DNA from: Stentor roeselii
Lineage: Eukaryota; Ciliophora; Heterotrichea; Heterotrichida; Stentoridae
NCBI GenBank assembly: GCA_006503475.1
Contig: RSEH01000066.1
Span: 1 to 64,000 of the forward strand
Reading direction: 5' to 3'
DNA: 64,000 nt
The position numbers and the translations under genes were made by a program. The notes beneath the pieces are model-generated. The model worked only from the letters and a program-made list of their open reading frames with translations, ran no database searches and was not told the DNA's origin. Within the stretch, counting starts at the first letter, position 1. Each line of letters starts with the position of its first letter. This document shows, one piece after another, positions 38,722 through 47,226 of the stretch.

Positions 38722-40329
38722 TCATGTAAAAATTCTTAATAAAAGATTCCTAAGATTTAGATTCATTAAACCATTGATTTCTAGAATATTAAAGCCTTGT
38801 GTTTTAACCGGATTCTTAAAGCTTTCATTCAAAATCTTTTATTTATAATAAGTAATATCTGTAATATTATGATTACATGAGATAATTAATTGAAATCGTT
38901 TCAACAATAGATTGATATATTTTTAAAATCAAATAAATTACCAGGCATGCAAATTTTATATTTTGAAAGAAATTTATATAAAATTTAATATCAAAATTTT
39001 GTTTTTTGATGCTAAATAATTAACTTGATTGTAAATCCAATAATTCTACACTTAAGTACAAAAACTATTTATTTATAGCAATATTCTGAGGAAAAGTTGA
39101 TTCAATAGTATTTTTCTATTGATAATTTTAATATTATTTAAGATCATCATATTATTTGCTGATTATTACTGTTTGAATTTGAAATTAAATGATGTATAGT
39201 TTAAGTTTTTTTATTTTACTTGAACTTAAAACACTTTTTATCATTTTTATGGTTTCAGAATCTCAAATTCATCAATAGAATAATAATCTATGCATATCAG
39301 TTAATGTCAACATTTATCGCTTGATCTTTTGATTATATTATAATCAATTAATATTCAAAAGGACTAAATTGATTAGTGAGATATTTTTTAAATTTAATCG
39401 CACAAATTCCAATTGAATTTAATGATTATAGATTAAATATATTTAGAATAATTTTTTGCAATGATTTAAGTTTATTAATCATTTCGCTTTAGATGATTCA
39501 TATGGGTAATTAATAGTTTCATATTTAATTTTCAAAATAATTTCATGATTTTCTGCGAAAATTTCTCAGGATTAAAAATACTTCTTTCAGTTAAAATCTT
39601 TATATTAATAAAGTTCGCATTTAAAAGACTTTGATAATAATTTCAATATATGGAGTTTCGTTTAATTGATGAAACTGTGGTGAAATTATATGAAATAATA
39701 AATTTTCTCAAGATTTAGGATTTAGAAAATTTTTTTCACACTTTGAAAATCTCCTCTGCTTTTTAAAAATTTTGTTGTAAAAATGATGATTATTATTATT
39801 TAAAGTATATTTTTCTATCGGCATTTTCGTGAATAGGTTAAAAGTGTTTGAATTTCAATCAAGAAGCACATTCAAACAGATCAATATAAACAATTAATCA
39901 ACAATATTTACATAAAAAATATAATTATTTTAATTCAAAGCTTGAAAATCAAGAGTTTTATAAATCATCCAAATAATATTCTTTGATTCTATTCTTATGT
40001 TAAATAAGGTAATGTAGCCTTGCTGTTTTTTTCTAATTACATACAATTTTTAAAGGTATATCAACTAAACATTACTTGCTCGATTAATATTGTTTTCTTC
40101 TTTATTCCAATGATAAATTGTTCTTAAGGTTGAAGAACAATTAGTCTATATGTAAACAAAATCTAGGATGCACTATTTGAATATATATGAGCATCAGGCT
40201 TAATTCTTAATTATTAAAATAAATGATATTTCAATCTTATTCTACTTGTAGTAAGTCCTTGTTTTTTATTACTAATCCAAAAATTTCCTCCAACTCTATC
40301 TTCCTTCATGCTAAAATTCCAACTAATAA
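38722..40329. other. 1.6-kb AT-rich gap without genes
   Basis: The longest gene-free stretch in the window. It is conspicuously poorer in G and C than other intergenic DNA here, lacks the A/C-G/T strand skew, and has many ATTTAAT, TATTATT and AATAATT words. No open frame of note, no tRNA or direct repeat recognised by eye. It lies between two plus-strand genes. It could hold a replication origin, a matrix-attachment-like element or simply decayed sequence. Confidence 0.6.
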
Positions 40330-40881
40330 ATGTCAGAGTTATCCGTGATCCTGGACAGCACAGTAGTCTTGCAAATAATCCAGCATTGCCAAGACTCAAA
40401 TGATTTCACCTGCGGCAAGTTAATAGGCTACGAAAGTGAAGGCAAGCTAATAGTGGTGAACTCATTCGCAATCCCCAGTGACCTGGCAGACTCTGACGAG
40501 TTCACAGCTCAAAGACTGAAGTACTTCCAAGACCTAAAATTCGAAAGTTTCGTCTTAGGATGGTACTTAAAAGTAGCAGAAGGAGAAAACCTAGACCTGA
40601 CAAGCCTCGAGCATCAATACAACCTTCAATGTGAATTCCCGAGGTCAGTCATGTTGGTTTATCACGCAGGCAAAACAATTGCAGCAGAGCTTCCATTCAC
40701 GGCCTACACCTTGACTGAAGCCTTTATGAACTTCTTCAGTGAAGACGACTACTCTAACAGGAAAAACGTCGAGATAGGGCTGACAGTCAGCAGTGTTTTC
40801 CAGAAGATGCAAGTAAAACTTGAGGTTTCTGAATTGGTTGAAGGGTTCCTGGCGCAGTACTCAGAACAGTTTAGTGATTAA
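40330..40881 (+). CDS. EIF3H: eIF3h-like MPN-domain protein
   Basis: 183 aa MPN fold. GKLIGYESEGKLIVVNSFAIPS, the helix with RLKYFQDLKFESFVLGWY and SVMLVYHAGKT follow eIF3 subunit H more closely than other MPN families. The JAMM metal ligands (HxH...D) are absent, as in eIF3h and eIF3f, so it is structural, not a protease. At 183 residues it is about half the usual eIF3h length: the C-terminal helical tail is missing. I found no 15-nt intron after the stop that would extend it. It scaffolds translation initiation complexes. Confidence 0.65.
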   Translation: MSELSVILDSTVVLQIIQHCQDSNDFTCGKLIGYESEGKLIVVNSFAIPSDLADSDEFTAQRLKYFQDLKFESFVLGWYLKVAEGENLDLTSLEHQYNLQCEFPRSVMLVYHAGKTIAAELPFTAYTLTEAFMNFFSEDDYSNRKNVEIGLTVSSVFQKMQVKLEVSELVEGFLAQYSEQFSD

Positions 40882-40915
40882 GAGTTAATGAAAGGTTTCT
40901 TATTTTAAAATAGTT

Positions 40916-41143
40916 ATGGAAGACTGCCGCAGTAAGATACCTTCGAATAGTGAGATTTTGATGAACATCTGCTTTATTCGTGAGGTGAGTTTGCAGTTTT
41001 ACAAGGAAAATAACGTCAATTATGATGATACGCCTTCGGATTTGAAGACTGTTCTCAACTTGCAGCACCCGAAGCAGCTTAAAAGAAGACCTAGTGCTGT
41101 TGAACGATCGGGAGTCAAGAAACCTTTGAACCTTCTCAATTAA
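40916..41143 (+). CDS. small protein, unknown
   Basis: 75 aa, MEDCRSKIPSNSEILM..., no recognised family. Mixed helix then a basic C terminus (KQLKRRPSAVERSGVKKP) with an RRPS phosphosite-like motif. It fits exactly between the eIF3h-like gene (34 nt away) and the next gene (31 nt), same strand. Coding composition resembles neighbours. Real gene status moderately supported. Confidence 0.5.
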   Translation: MEDCRSKIPSNSEILMNICFIREVSLQFYKENNVNYDDTPSDLKTVLNLQHPKQLKRRPSAVERSGVKKPLNLLN

Positions 41144-41174
41144 TTTTCTCTTAAAGTTCAGCTATAATAAAGTT

Positions 41175-42059
41175 ATGTCGGAAAACGACTCGGATAGCAT
41201 CGAGCAGGATGAGATCATCAAGAAAATCATCACACATAAGTTTCCTAAAAGCAATAGGCCTGGCTCGCAACTCTTTCCTAAAACACCTGAACTCAGGGGG
41301 AAACCAATTCTTAAATCTTTGAACCCGTCTAAAAAGTCTAGTCCTCTTACCTCTCCCAAGCCTAGGTCTGGAAAGGCTTCTGCGGTCACTCCGAGCAATA
41401 TTAATCAGATTTCTAAGCAAACCTCACAAGAGATAATCCGATCAATCTACACCCTGGTTTCATCCAAGTTGCCAATCACTTTATACGAAAGTAGCGAGTT
41501 AAGCGTGAAAGACCAAGAAGAAATCCAAGCATTTTTCATCCAACAAAAGGCAAAGTTCAAAAAAACCCTTGAAACATTCGCCAAAAGAGACTTGAGCCAA
41601 AACAAATTTGTTGGACATTCCAAGTCATTAAAAATAATCGAGAGCAAGTACCTTCAAGAGGTGAAAAGACTCAAAGAAAAACAGAAAATCGTGAAAAAAG
41701 AACTGATAAAAAAAACAAGTGAAAGGATTTTCAAGGAAAAAACCACGGCAAAGAAAAATAAAGAACTCGAAGTCAAGAAAAAAAAAACTGAAGAGAAAAA
41801 AATTCAAGGGTATGAAAAAGATTTGATTATGAAGAACATTGAAAACTTTTATAAGGATAAAACCAACCTTGTCAAAGAGTACTTCAAAGCAGAAGTTGAA
41901 AGGAATAAAGTTCAAAGTCTTGAAGAGAAACAACTTGCTTCAGAGTTTGTAAAAGAAATGAAAATGAACAGCAGTAAAAAGTTTTCGGATTTGAAAATAA
42001 AATACGATCTGGAGATCGAGAGACTGAAAGAAAAGTTTAATAATATAAGTTCAAAATAA
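41175..42059 (+). CDS. Lys-rich coiled-coil protein, unknown
   Basis: 294 aa. The first 75 residues are hydrophilic with several Ser/Thr-Pro sites (SPLTSPKPRSGKAS). Residues 110-290 are a nearly continuous charged coiled coil (VKRLKEKQKIVKKEL, EVKKKKTEEKKIQ) with very high Lys content. No family recognised; a cytoskeletal or basal-body role would be typical but is not shown. The TAA stop overlaps the ATG of a small open frame by one base (TAATG). Confidence 0.65.
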   Translation: MSENDSDSIEQDEIIKKIITHKFPKSNRPGSQLFPKTPELRGKPILKSLNPSKKSSPLTSPKPRSGKASAVTPSNINQISKQTSQEIIRSIYTLVSSKLPITLYESSELSVKDQEEIQAFFIQQKAKFKKTLETFAKRDLSQNKFVGHSKSLKIIESKYLQEVKRLKEKQKIVKKELIKKTSERIFKEKTTAKKNKELEVKKKKTEEKKIQGYEKDLIMKNIENFYKDKTNLVKEYFKAEVERNKVQSLEEKQLASEFVKEMKMNSSKKFSDLKIKYDLEIERLKEKFNNISSK

Positions 42060-42214
42060 TGCTTTTCTCATCTATCACTGATCCTCTTAGAACCTCAATA
42101 AAAGTGTTTAACCCAAACAAAATAAACTATTTTCATATCTCTTGTAACTCTTACTTAATTCTATTCAAGTACGAAAGCCAAATCATTTGCAGTGTCCAAT
42201 ATGGTTCAGAATAA
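42059..42214 (+). CDS. possible 51-aa protein overlapping upstream stop
   Basis: ATG at 42059 shares its A with the TAA of the upstream gene and opens 51 codons, beginning MLFSSITDPLRTS and ending SVQYGSE. It fills the space up to 6 nt before the next gene. The composition is plausible for protein (Ile/Leu, Tyr, Cys, Ser) but no family is recognised. It may equally be an ordinary 3' region that happens to be open. Low confidence. Confidence 0.35.
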   Translation: MLFSSITDPLRTSIKVFNPNKINYFHISCNSYLILFKYESQIICSVQYGSE

Positions 42215-42220
42215 ATAATT

Positions 42221-42580
42221 ATGTACAAAGGACTAGACAGCACTGATACCGAAGAAGAAATAGGAGGATATTTCGGTACCCCACAACAAGACGTTTCACT
42301 AAGTTCATTCAAAACTCAAGATTCCATCGAAAACAACTCAATGGTCATCAACATCGACCATGAAGAATACAAAGAAGTCGAGGCTGAGATGAGAAATTTC
42401 GAATTTAAAGAAAGCCGATCTCAGATGACTCCTTTTTTGACTCTAAAAGAAACCCAACAAGAAGTAATGACAGCTTTAGCTGCATCTCGGATACGATTAG
42501 ATATTAAACCTCTCCATGACATTAGTAAAAATTTACATAAAATCAGCGAAGACTTTCAGATGTGGAGAAAGCAAGACTGA
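42221..42580 (+). CDS. small acidic protein, unknown
   Basis: 119 aa, acidic N-terminal half (MYKGLDSTDTEEEIGGYFGTP) and a helical C-terminal half (KETQQEVMTALAASRIRLD..., HDISKNLHKISEDFQMWRK). No recognised domain, membrane span or signal. Last of a run of four or five tightly packed plus-strand genes from 40330, with gaps of about 34, 31 and 6 nt or less. Confidence 0.6.
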   Translation: MYKGLDSTDTEEEIGGYFGTPQQDVSLSSFKTQDSIENNSMVINIDHEEYKEVEAEMRNFEFKESRSQMTPFLTLKETQQEVMTALAASRIRLDIKPLHDISKNLHKISEDFQMWRKQD

Positions 42581-43381
42581 AAATTATTAATATAGATTTT
42601 TAAGGATTCTGAAAAAAATTTATTTGGAGGTTGGGGAGATTGGAGAGGGTTTAAAAATGAATCTTTTGATGGATGATGGGATGAATTTTGGAATTGATGA
42701 TGCGGTTTTTTAATTGTTTTTTAGGTTTTTTTATACTTCGGGTTTGTTTTATTGTGAAGTTATTTTGAGTTTTTCAGGATTCGATAAGGGAATAGGGTTA
42801 GAAAGAAACTGGTGAAGTCTTGTGGTCTTTTTGAGATGATGGATTTATTATTGAGCTTTTTAGGAATTTATCCTGCTTTATATGCTTTTTTATGATTTTT
42901 CATGTGAAATTACTGAATATATCTTTGAGATGAATCAGAAATAAAGTACAATGAAAGATATAAATACTGTGGATAATTTTCCATACTTAAATTTTGTGCA
43001 CAGAATGATAAAAAATTTCATCTAGAAAGTTGAATTCTGAGAAAAACTTTGAAAATAATAAATCTTTTATAATATCATCGACTTGATACTTCAGCCTTCA
43101 ATTAACTGATTAATTCCTTCAATCATCCAAAAGCATTAAAATCCCTAAAACCTAACCAAAAGTCCTCCAACCCCTCCACCCCTCCACCGATCTAAACCCC
43201 TATAAAACCCTAAAAACACCTAAAAAAAATCAAAAATCTTTTTCTCATTTTTGATAAGAAAACAAATCACCCAATTTTTCTTCATATTCTTCTAAAGTCG
43301 ATTCCCAAAACCCAAGAATTAAAGAAAAACAGCTAAGATAAACAATAATATTCCTCAATTAATCTTATTCTAATAAAAAGT
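42581..43381. other. convergent intergenic region with composition switch
   Basis: 801 nt between the ends of two convergent genes. The left part (about 42620-42900) is G/T-rich on the plus strand; the right part (about 43080-43330) is A/C-rich, with CCCCTCCACCCCTCC-like runs. The switch is as expected if sense-strand 3' flanks are G/T-rich. No open frame of coding quality. Confidence 0.55.
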
Positions 43382-43681
43382 TCAAAATAACTTCGGAATT
43401 TTTCTTGTAGGTGGTGCACAGACTACTTTTCTCCAGCGCTTGATAACCCGAGAAGTATCTTCGATTGACCTTGCTTCTATCTTGGAAATTATGATTTCAA
43501 GCCCATACCTAGAGAATTCCTTGGTAAGAGCTATCGCTTTATGAGATTCTTCAATGGTAAGACCCGACCTTCTAGCAGTTAAGTAATCAATGCTATAAGA
43601 AATCTTCATCTCACTCATCTTTTGAAGCAAGAAAGTGTCCACTTCTAGGTTTTCCAAGTATCTAAACAGCCTTGTTTCCAT
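43382..43681 (-). CDS. small helical protein, unknown
   Basis: 99 aa, METRLFRYLENLEV..., mostly predicted alpha-helical with a basic C terminus (RVIKRWRKVVCAPPTRKIPK). No family recognised. Start is the first ATG; 235 nt separates it from the divergent gene at 43917. Sequence content is protein-like, but no further support is available. Confidence 0.5.
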   Translation of the reverse strand: METRLFRYLENLEVDTFLLQKMSEMKISYSIDYLTARRSGLTIEESHKAIALTKEFSRYGLEIIISKIEARSIEDTSRVIKRWRKVVCAPPTRKIPKLF

Positions 43682-43916
43682 ATTTTGGTATTACTGAGAC
43701 TTGAATAATTAGATAATCATTAGAAGTTGTATTATTCTTTAGACCTTGTTTGATGTTTGGAGTTGATTTAGAGTTGTTTTCGCTAGTTTAACTAAGAAGT
43801 TATTTGAGCAGACTGGAGATCTTTATAATGTTAGACTGAAATTAAGGGAATAAAGTAAATGTGATCATCGAGAATTGGAAAAAGTGGCTTAGAAGTTTAT
43901 AATATTTAATATTATC

Positions 43917-44624
43917 ATGTCAGATATACCTGAAACACCCTCGACTAATCCGAAGACATGTACCAATGAAATTTCGATTCAAGTCGAAATCGACCCAACC
44001 TACGACTACTTCTCAAAGCCTGATCTAAGATTTTCAGCGAAATATCCGAATCGAAACTTAGAAATCGACCCTTCCTATTCTCACAAAACAGTCAAGTTAA
44101 AAAAGTCGAACCCTTCTGTGATAATTCAAAGCTTCCGAAGAAATAGTCAGGAGTCCAACGGCAGTCTTCATGAAAATCCTTCAAACAAGAAAATTGGCTT
44201 AGAAATCAGTCTTAACAAAAAAATTGCAAATCATGAATCGTGCTTGCAAAAAAGAAGTCAGAGCAATGACTTGATCACTCAACAACAAATTAAAAATAGG
44301 CTAAAACTACTTGCGGAAAATAACTGTAAATCAAAAGAAAGTCATAAAATAAAGGATTCCAAAGCCGCTATTGTCAAAAGTCCTTCTTCTTATCAAATTC
44401 CTCCTGTTTTCGACCCTTTGATCAACTTTTCTTCGAAGATTTTAACGAAAAATGCGAAATTCGGACAAATTAAACCTAAGGTTTATAAAAAGTACAAATT
44501 CGGCGCTTTTCATCAGATTTCTTCTCATAACCTTTCATCTGCACAGTCACGGTTTGAGAGTTTCAGTCAATTGAAGAAAAAGTACTTTTTCCGAAAGCAC
44601 TCTAATTTATTTAATCAGGCTTAA
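43917..44624 (+). CDS. basic Ser/Asn-rich protein, unknown
   Basis: 235 aa, hydrophilic, rich in Ser, Asn, Lys. Aromatic residues cluster in the C terminus (KPKVYKKYKFGAFHQ, FSQLKKKYFFRKH). No recognised domain. Likely disordered with a short basic module at the end. The start ATG follows TTTATAATATTTAA and is divergent from the 99-aa gene. Convergent with the CFAP97D-like gene. Confidence 0.55.
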   Translation: MSDIPETPSTNPKTCTNEISIQVEIDPTYDYFSKPDLRFSAKYPNRNLEIDPSYSHKTVKLKKSNPSVIIQSFRRNSQESNGSLHENPSNKKIGLEISLNKKIANHESCLQKRSQSNDLITQQQIKNRLKLLAENNCKSKESHKIKDSKAAIVKSPSSYQIPPVFDPLINFSSKILTKNAKFGQIKPKVYKKYKFGAFHQISSHNLSSAQSRFESFSQLKKKYFFRKHSNLFNQA

Positions 44625-44759
44625 GTAATTTTTGTTGAAATTGTTATTTGTATGAAGATATTTTTCAGTAAATAGTGAAAATTATGGATTATAGTTTTTA
44701 CACATTTTTGTGTTAAATAATTAAGATCCTGATTGTAATCTAAAATTCAATTAAATTAA

Positions 44760-45476
44760 TCAATAATCATTATAATGTTCACTATATAATGAAAGTTCAG
44801 TTCCTTCAAAGTGCAACAGCCTGACAAGCATATCCCAATCCTCACGTCCACCCATAAACTGAATCGCATCTTTTTTATCAATTTCAATGCTATAAGTAGT
44901 AAAAGTCTTAGCATCACTAGCAGTAACCTTATAAATTTTCCTCCCTTTAATAATCTCAACAGAGAAAAACCTTCCATCAATCTGCACATTTTTCTGAAAA
45001 ACCATTTCCTTAATATCCACAACAAGAGGTGAAAGTCTTCTAGGACGATCAACAGCAACAGACTGACTTTGATTATAATAAAGCAGTCCATCCTCAAAAC
45101 TCGTACTTTTCCCAGTATTCGGAGTCCTCAAAACATCAGAAAAGTTCAAAACTGAGTCTTTCACCATTAAAGATTTCGGAACTTCAGGTTTTTTTAGAGC
45201 TCTTGGTTGTCTAGGTGTTAAAAATTCTTTATTAGAAGGAATATAAGAATGTTTATTCGACTTCATAATTTTTCTGATCTTCTCAAGTAAAATTCTGTTT
45301 TCTCTTTCAACTTCAGTATAATAGTCTACCTCTTACTTACCCTCCTGCATCTGTTCTTTCTTTCTGTTCATTCTCAGATGTTTGAAATGATCTTGAACTA
45401 CAAGTTTAGGTCGAGAGTCGTAAATGACATCATCGACGCTATACCTGTACAACTTCTTCGCTTTGTGGATCGACAT
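44760..45476 (-). CDS. CFAP97D-like ciliary protein
   Basis: Exons 45476-45341 and 45325-44760 give 233 aa. The spliced N terminus, with RPKLVVQDHFKHLRMNRKK then EVERENRILLEKIRKIM, matches the CFAP97/KIAA1430 (Hemingway) pattern: a His/Leu motif followed by a basic helix with an invariant E-N-x-x-L-L-x-K-I core. That family is needed for sperm and motile-cilium axonemes. Residues 140-233 form an additional beta-rich domain (FFSVEIIKGRKIYKVTASD) not known to me in animal members. The unspliced frame hides the first 65 residues and with them the family signature. Divergent from the AGC kinase, 50 nt apart. Confidence 0.7.
45326..45340 (-). other. 15-nt intron in CFAP97D-like gene
   Basis: GTAAGTAAGAGGTAG, A at position 10, phase 1. 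Joins EQMQE to DYYTEVEREN, completing the family motif; retention gives a stop. Confidence 0.92.
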
Positions 45477-45526
45477 TCCATTATGTAACATGCGTGAATA
45501 TATTCGAGGATCCTAAACTATTAAAA
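45477..45526. promoter_or_regulatory. 50-nt bidirectional promoter, CFAP97D-like / AGC kinase
   Basis: The entire space between two opposed ATGs. It is AT-rich with AATATATT but has no TTATAA. The role is inferred from position. Confidence 0.4.
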
Positions 45527-47194
45527 ATGGGCCAGGACATTTCGCAGCCATCTCTTAACCTGCAAAGATCAGTTTCTTCAAAGCACACCCACAACTTGTC
45601 AGGGTCGAAGGTCAAGTCTGTGCCTGAGGCTAAAACTTTGATCATTCAAAGTGAATCTGAAGAATACCAAATCGATATCGGGGACGACACCATGACCTGT
45701 GGCTGGCTCCTATCCGAGACCATCCGTTTGTTAGCAAACAGTTCAATCATCGCCCTGAAGTCAAACAAAAACCTAGAAGCATTAGACTGCTGGTTAATGA
45801 ACTTCGAACGCAACTTGATTCCTTTCAAGAATAAAGAAGTGCTAAACCCAGTATATTTATCAGACCCTGGACAGGACATGGGTCCGAACAGTTTTCTTCC
45901 AGTCAAATACATTGGAAAGGGAGGTTTTTCGAATGTGATGCAGGTTCGCAAAAGAGACACTGGAGAATTATTTGCTGTCAAGATAATGAACAAACAGTTG
46001 CTAATCAATGAAAGCAAGATTGAGCAGATTTTAACTGAAAGAAATATTTTAAAGGACTCTGACAGTCCTTTTATTGTGAAATTACACTGGGCATATCAGA
46101 CGGTAAGGCTTATGTAGAAAGATGAACTTCATCTGGTTTTAGACTTTTGTCCTGGAGGAGAACTTTTTTACCATTTGCATAATCTTGGAAGGTTCACTGA
46201 AGAACAAGCTCGATTTTATATTTCAGAGATCTTGATCGGACTTGAGTACTTGCATGGAAAAGATATCGCTTATCGTGATTTAAAGCCGGAGAATATCTTG
46301 CTCGACTTAGACGGACATATCAAAATCACTGATTTTGGACTATCAAAGCAGAATATCAAAGCCTTTGACCTTAGTTCTAGCTTTTGTGGATCTCCTGAAT
46401 ATATGAGTCCTGAAATGCTGCAAGGGAAAGGCCACGGCCGGGCAGTTGACTTTTACAGTATCGGCGCCTTGCTTTTCGAAATGCTTGTAGGAGTTCCTCC
46501 TTTCTACAGTCAGAACCGTTCCTCGATGTACTCAAACATTTTAAACAGCAGTCTTTCAATTCCTAGTTTTATCAGCAAAAACTGCAAAGACCTACTCGAA
46601 AAACTTCTGAATAAACAACCTGAAAGTCGCTTAGGATACTCCCTGGGGACTAAAGAAATTAGAATGCATCCTTGGTTTAAAGGGATCAGCTGGAGCAAAG
46701 TGAAAAATCGAAGACTTATTCCACCTTATCGACCTAATTTCAGACATAGCAATTTTGACTCTGAGTATTTGAAAGTGGGTGTTAATTTTGAATTGTTTAA
46801 ACAGGAAAGACTTGTTGATGATCCTTTGTTTCCGGATTTTGAATTTAATGTCAAGTCTAGAAATAATGAACCGGTTGATAGTCTTTTAGGTTCGACTGAA
46901 AGTAGCAGACATGGGATTAGTCAGAATGAGGAATGTGGAGCGACGAAGGTTAAGTTGTTTATGCCGACTGTTGTTCCGAAGCAGGCTGATGATGATGTTG
47001 CTTATGCTAGCAAGCATAGACGGGCCAAAGACATCAGCATCTCATCCATAATCAAAGAAGTAAACCAAAAGACCAAAAACTTGGTCCAAGAGCTCCGTCC
47101 AGTGACATCCCAAAGGCAAACCTTCCGAAAGGGAAACAAGCCAGTAAGCCAAGATTTTATCAACCTTTCAAGCGATCTGTTGCAAAACAGATGA
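45527..47194 (+). CDS. myristoylated AGC-family kinase
   Basis: Exons 45527-46102 and 46118-47194 give 550 aa. The chosen ATG gives MGQDISQPS, with Gly2 for myristoylation; an in-frame GTG 33 nt upstream is not used. Residues 45-115 may be a ubiquitin-like or regulatory domain (weak). The kinase domain (about 127-390) has GKGGFSNV, AVK, YRDLKPENILLD (Arg kept, as YRD in AGC kinases), DFG and SPEM. After it, FPDFEF resembles the AGC hydrophobic motif, with Glu at the phosphosite. The family includes PKA and S6K. A Stentor-specific N-terminal extension is likely. Confidence 0.9.
46103..46117 (+). other. 15-nt intron in AGC kinase gene
   Basis: GTAAGGCTTATGTAG, A at position 10, phase 0. It lies between the N-lobe strand (LHWAYQT) and KDELHLVLDFCPGGEL, the hinge. 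Retention ends the protein in the kinase N-lobe. Confidence 0.95.
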
Positions 47195-47226
47195 AAAAAT
47201 AGGAACTTAATTCAACGTAATTAACT

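Noticed and set aside
38722-40329. Possible transposon or virus remnant in the AT-rich gap
   Set aside because: No transposase, integrase or reverse transcriptase motifs, no terminal repeats seen on either strand.
41992-42006. 15-nt GT...AG near the end of the Lys-rich coiled-coil gene
   Set aside because: It lacks A at position 10 and its removal changes nothing in the downstream frame.
45494-45526. N-terminal extension of the AGC kinase starting at GTG
   Set aside because: GTG is not a normal eukaryotic start, and the ATG at 45527 gives a proper myristoylation N terminus.
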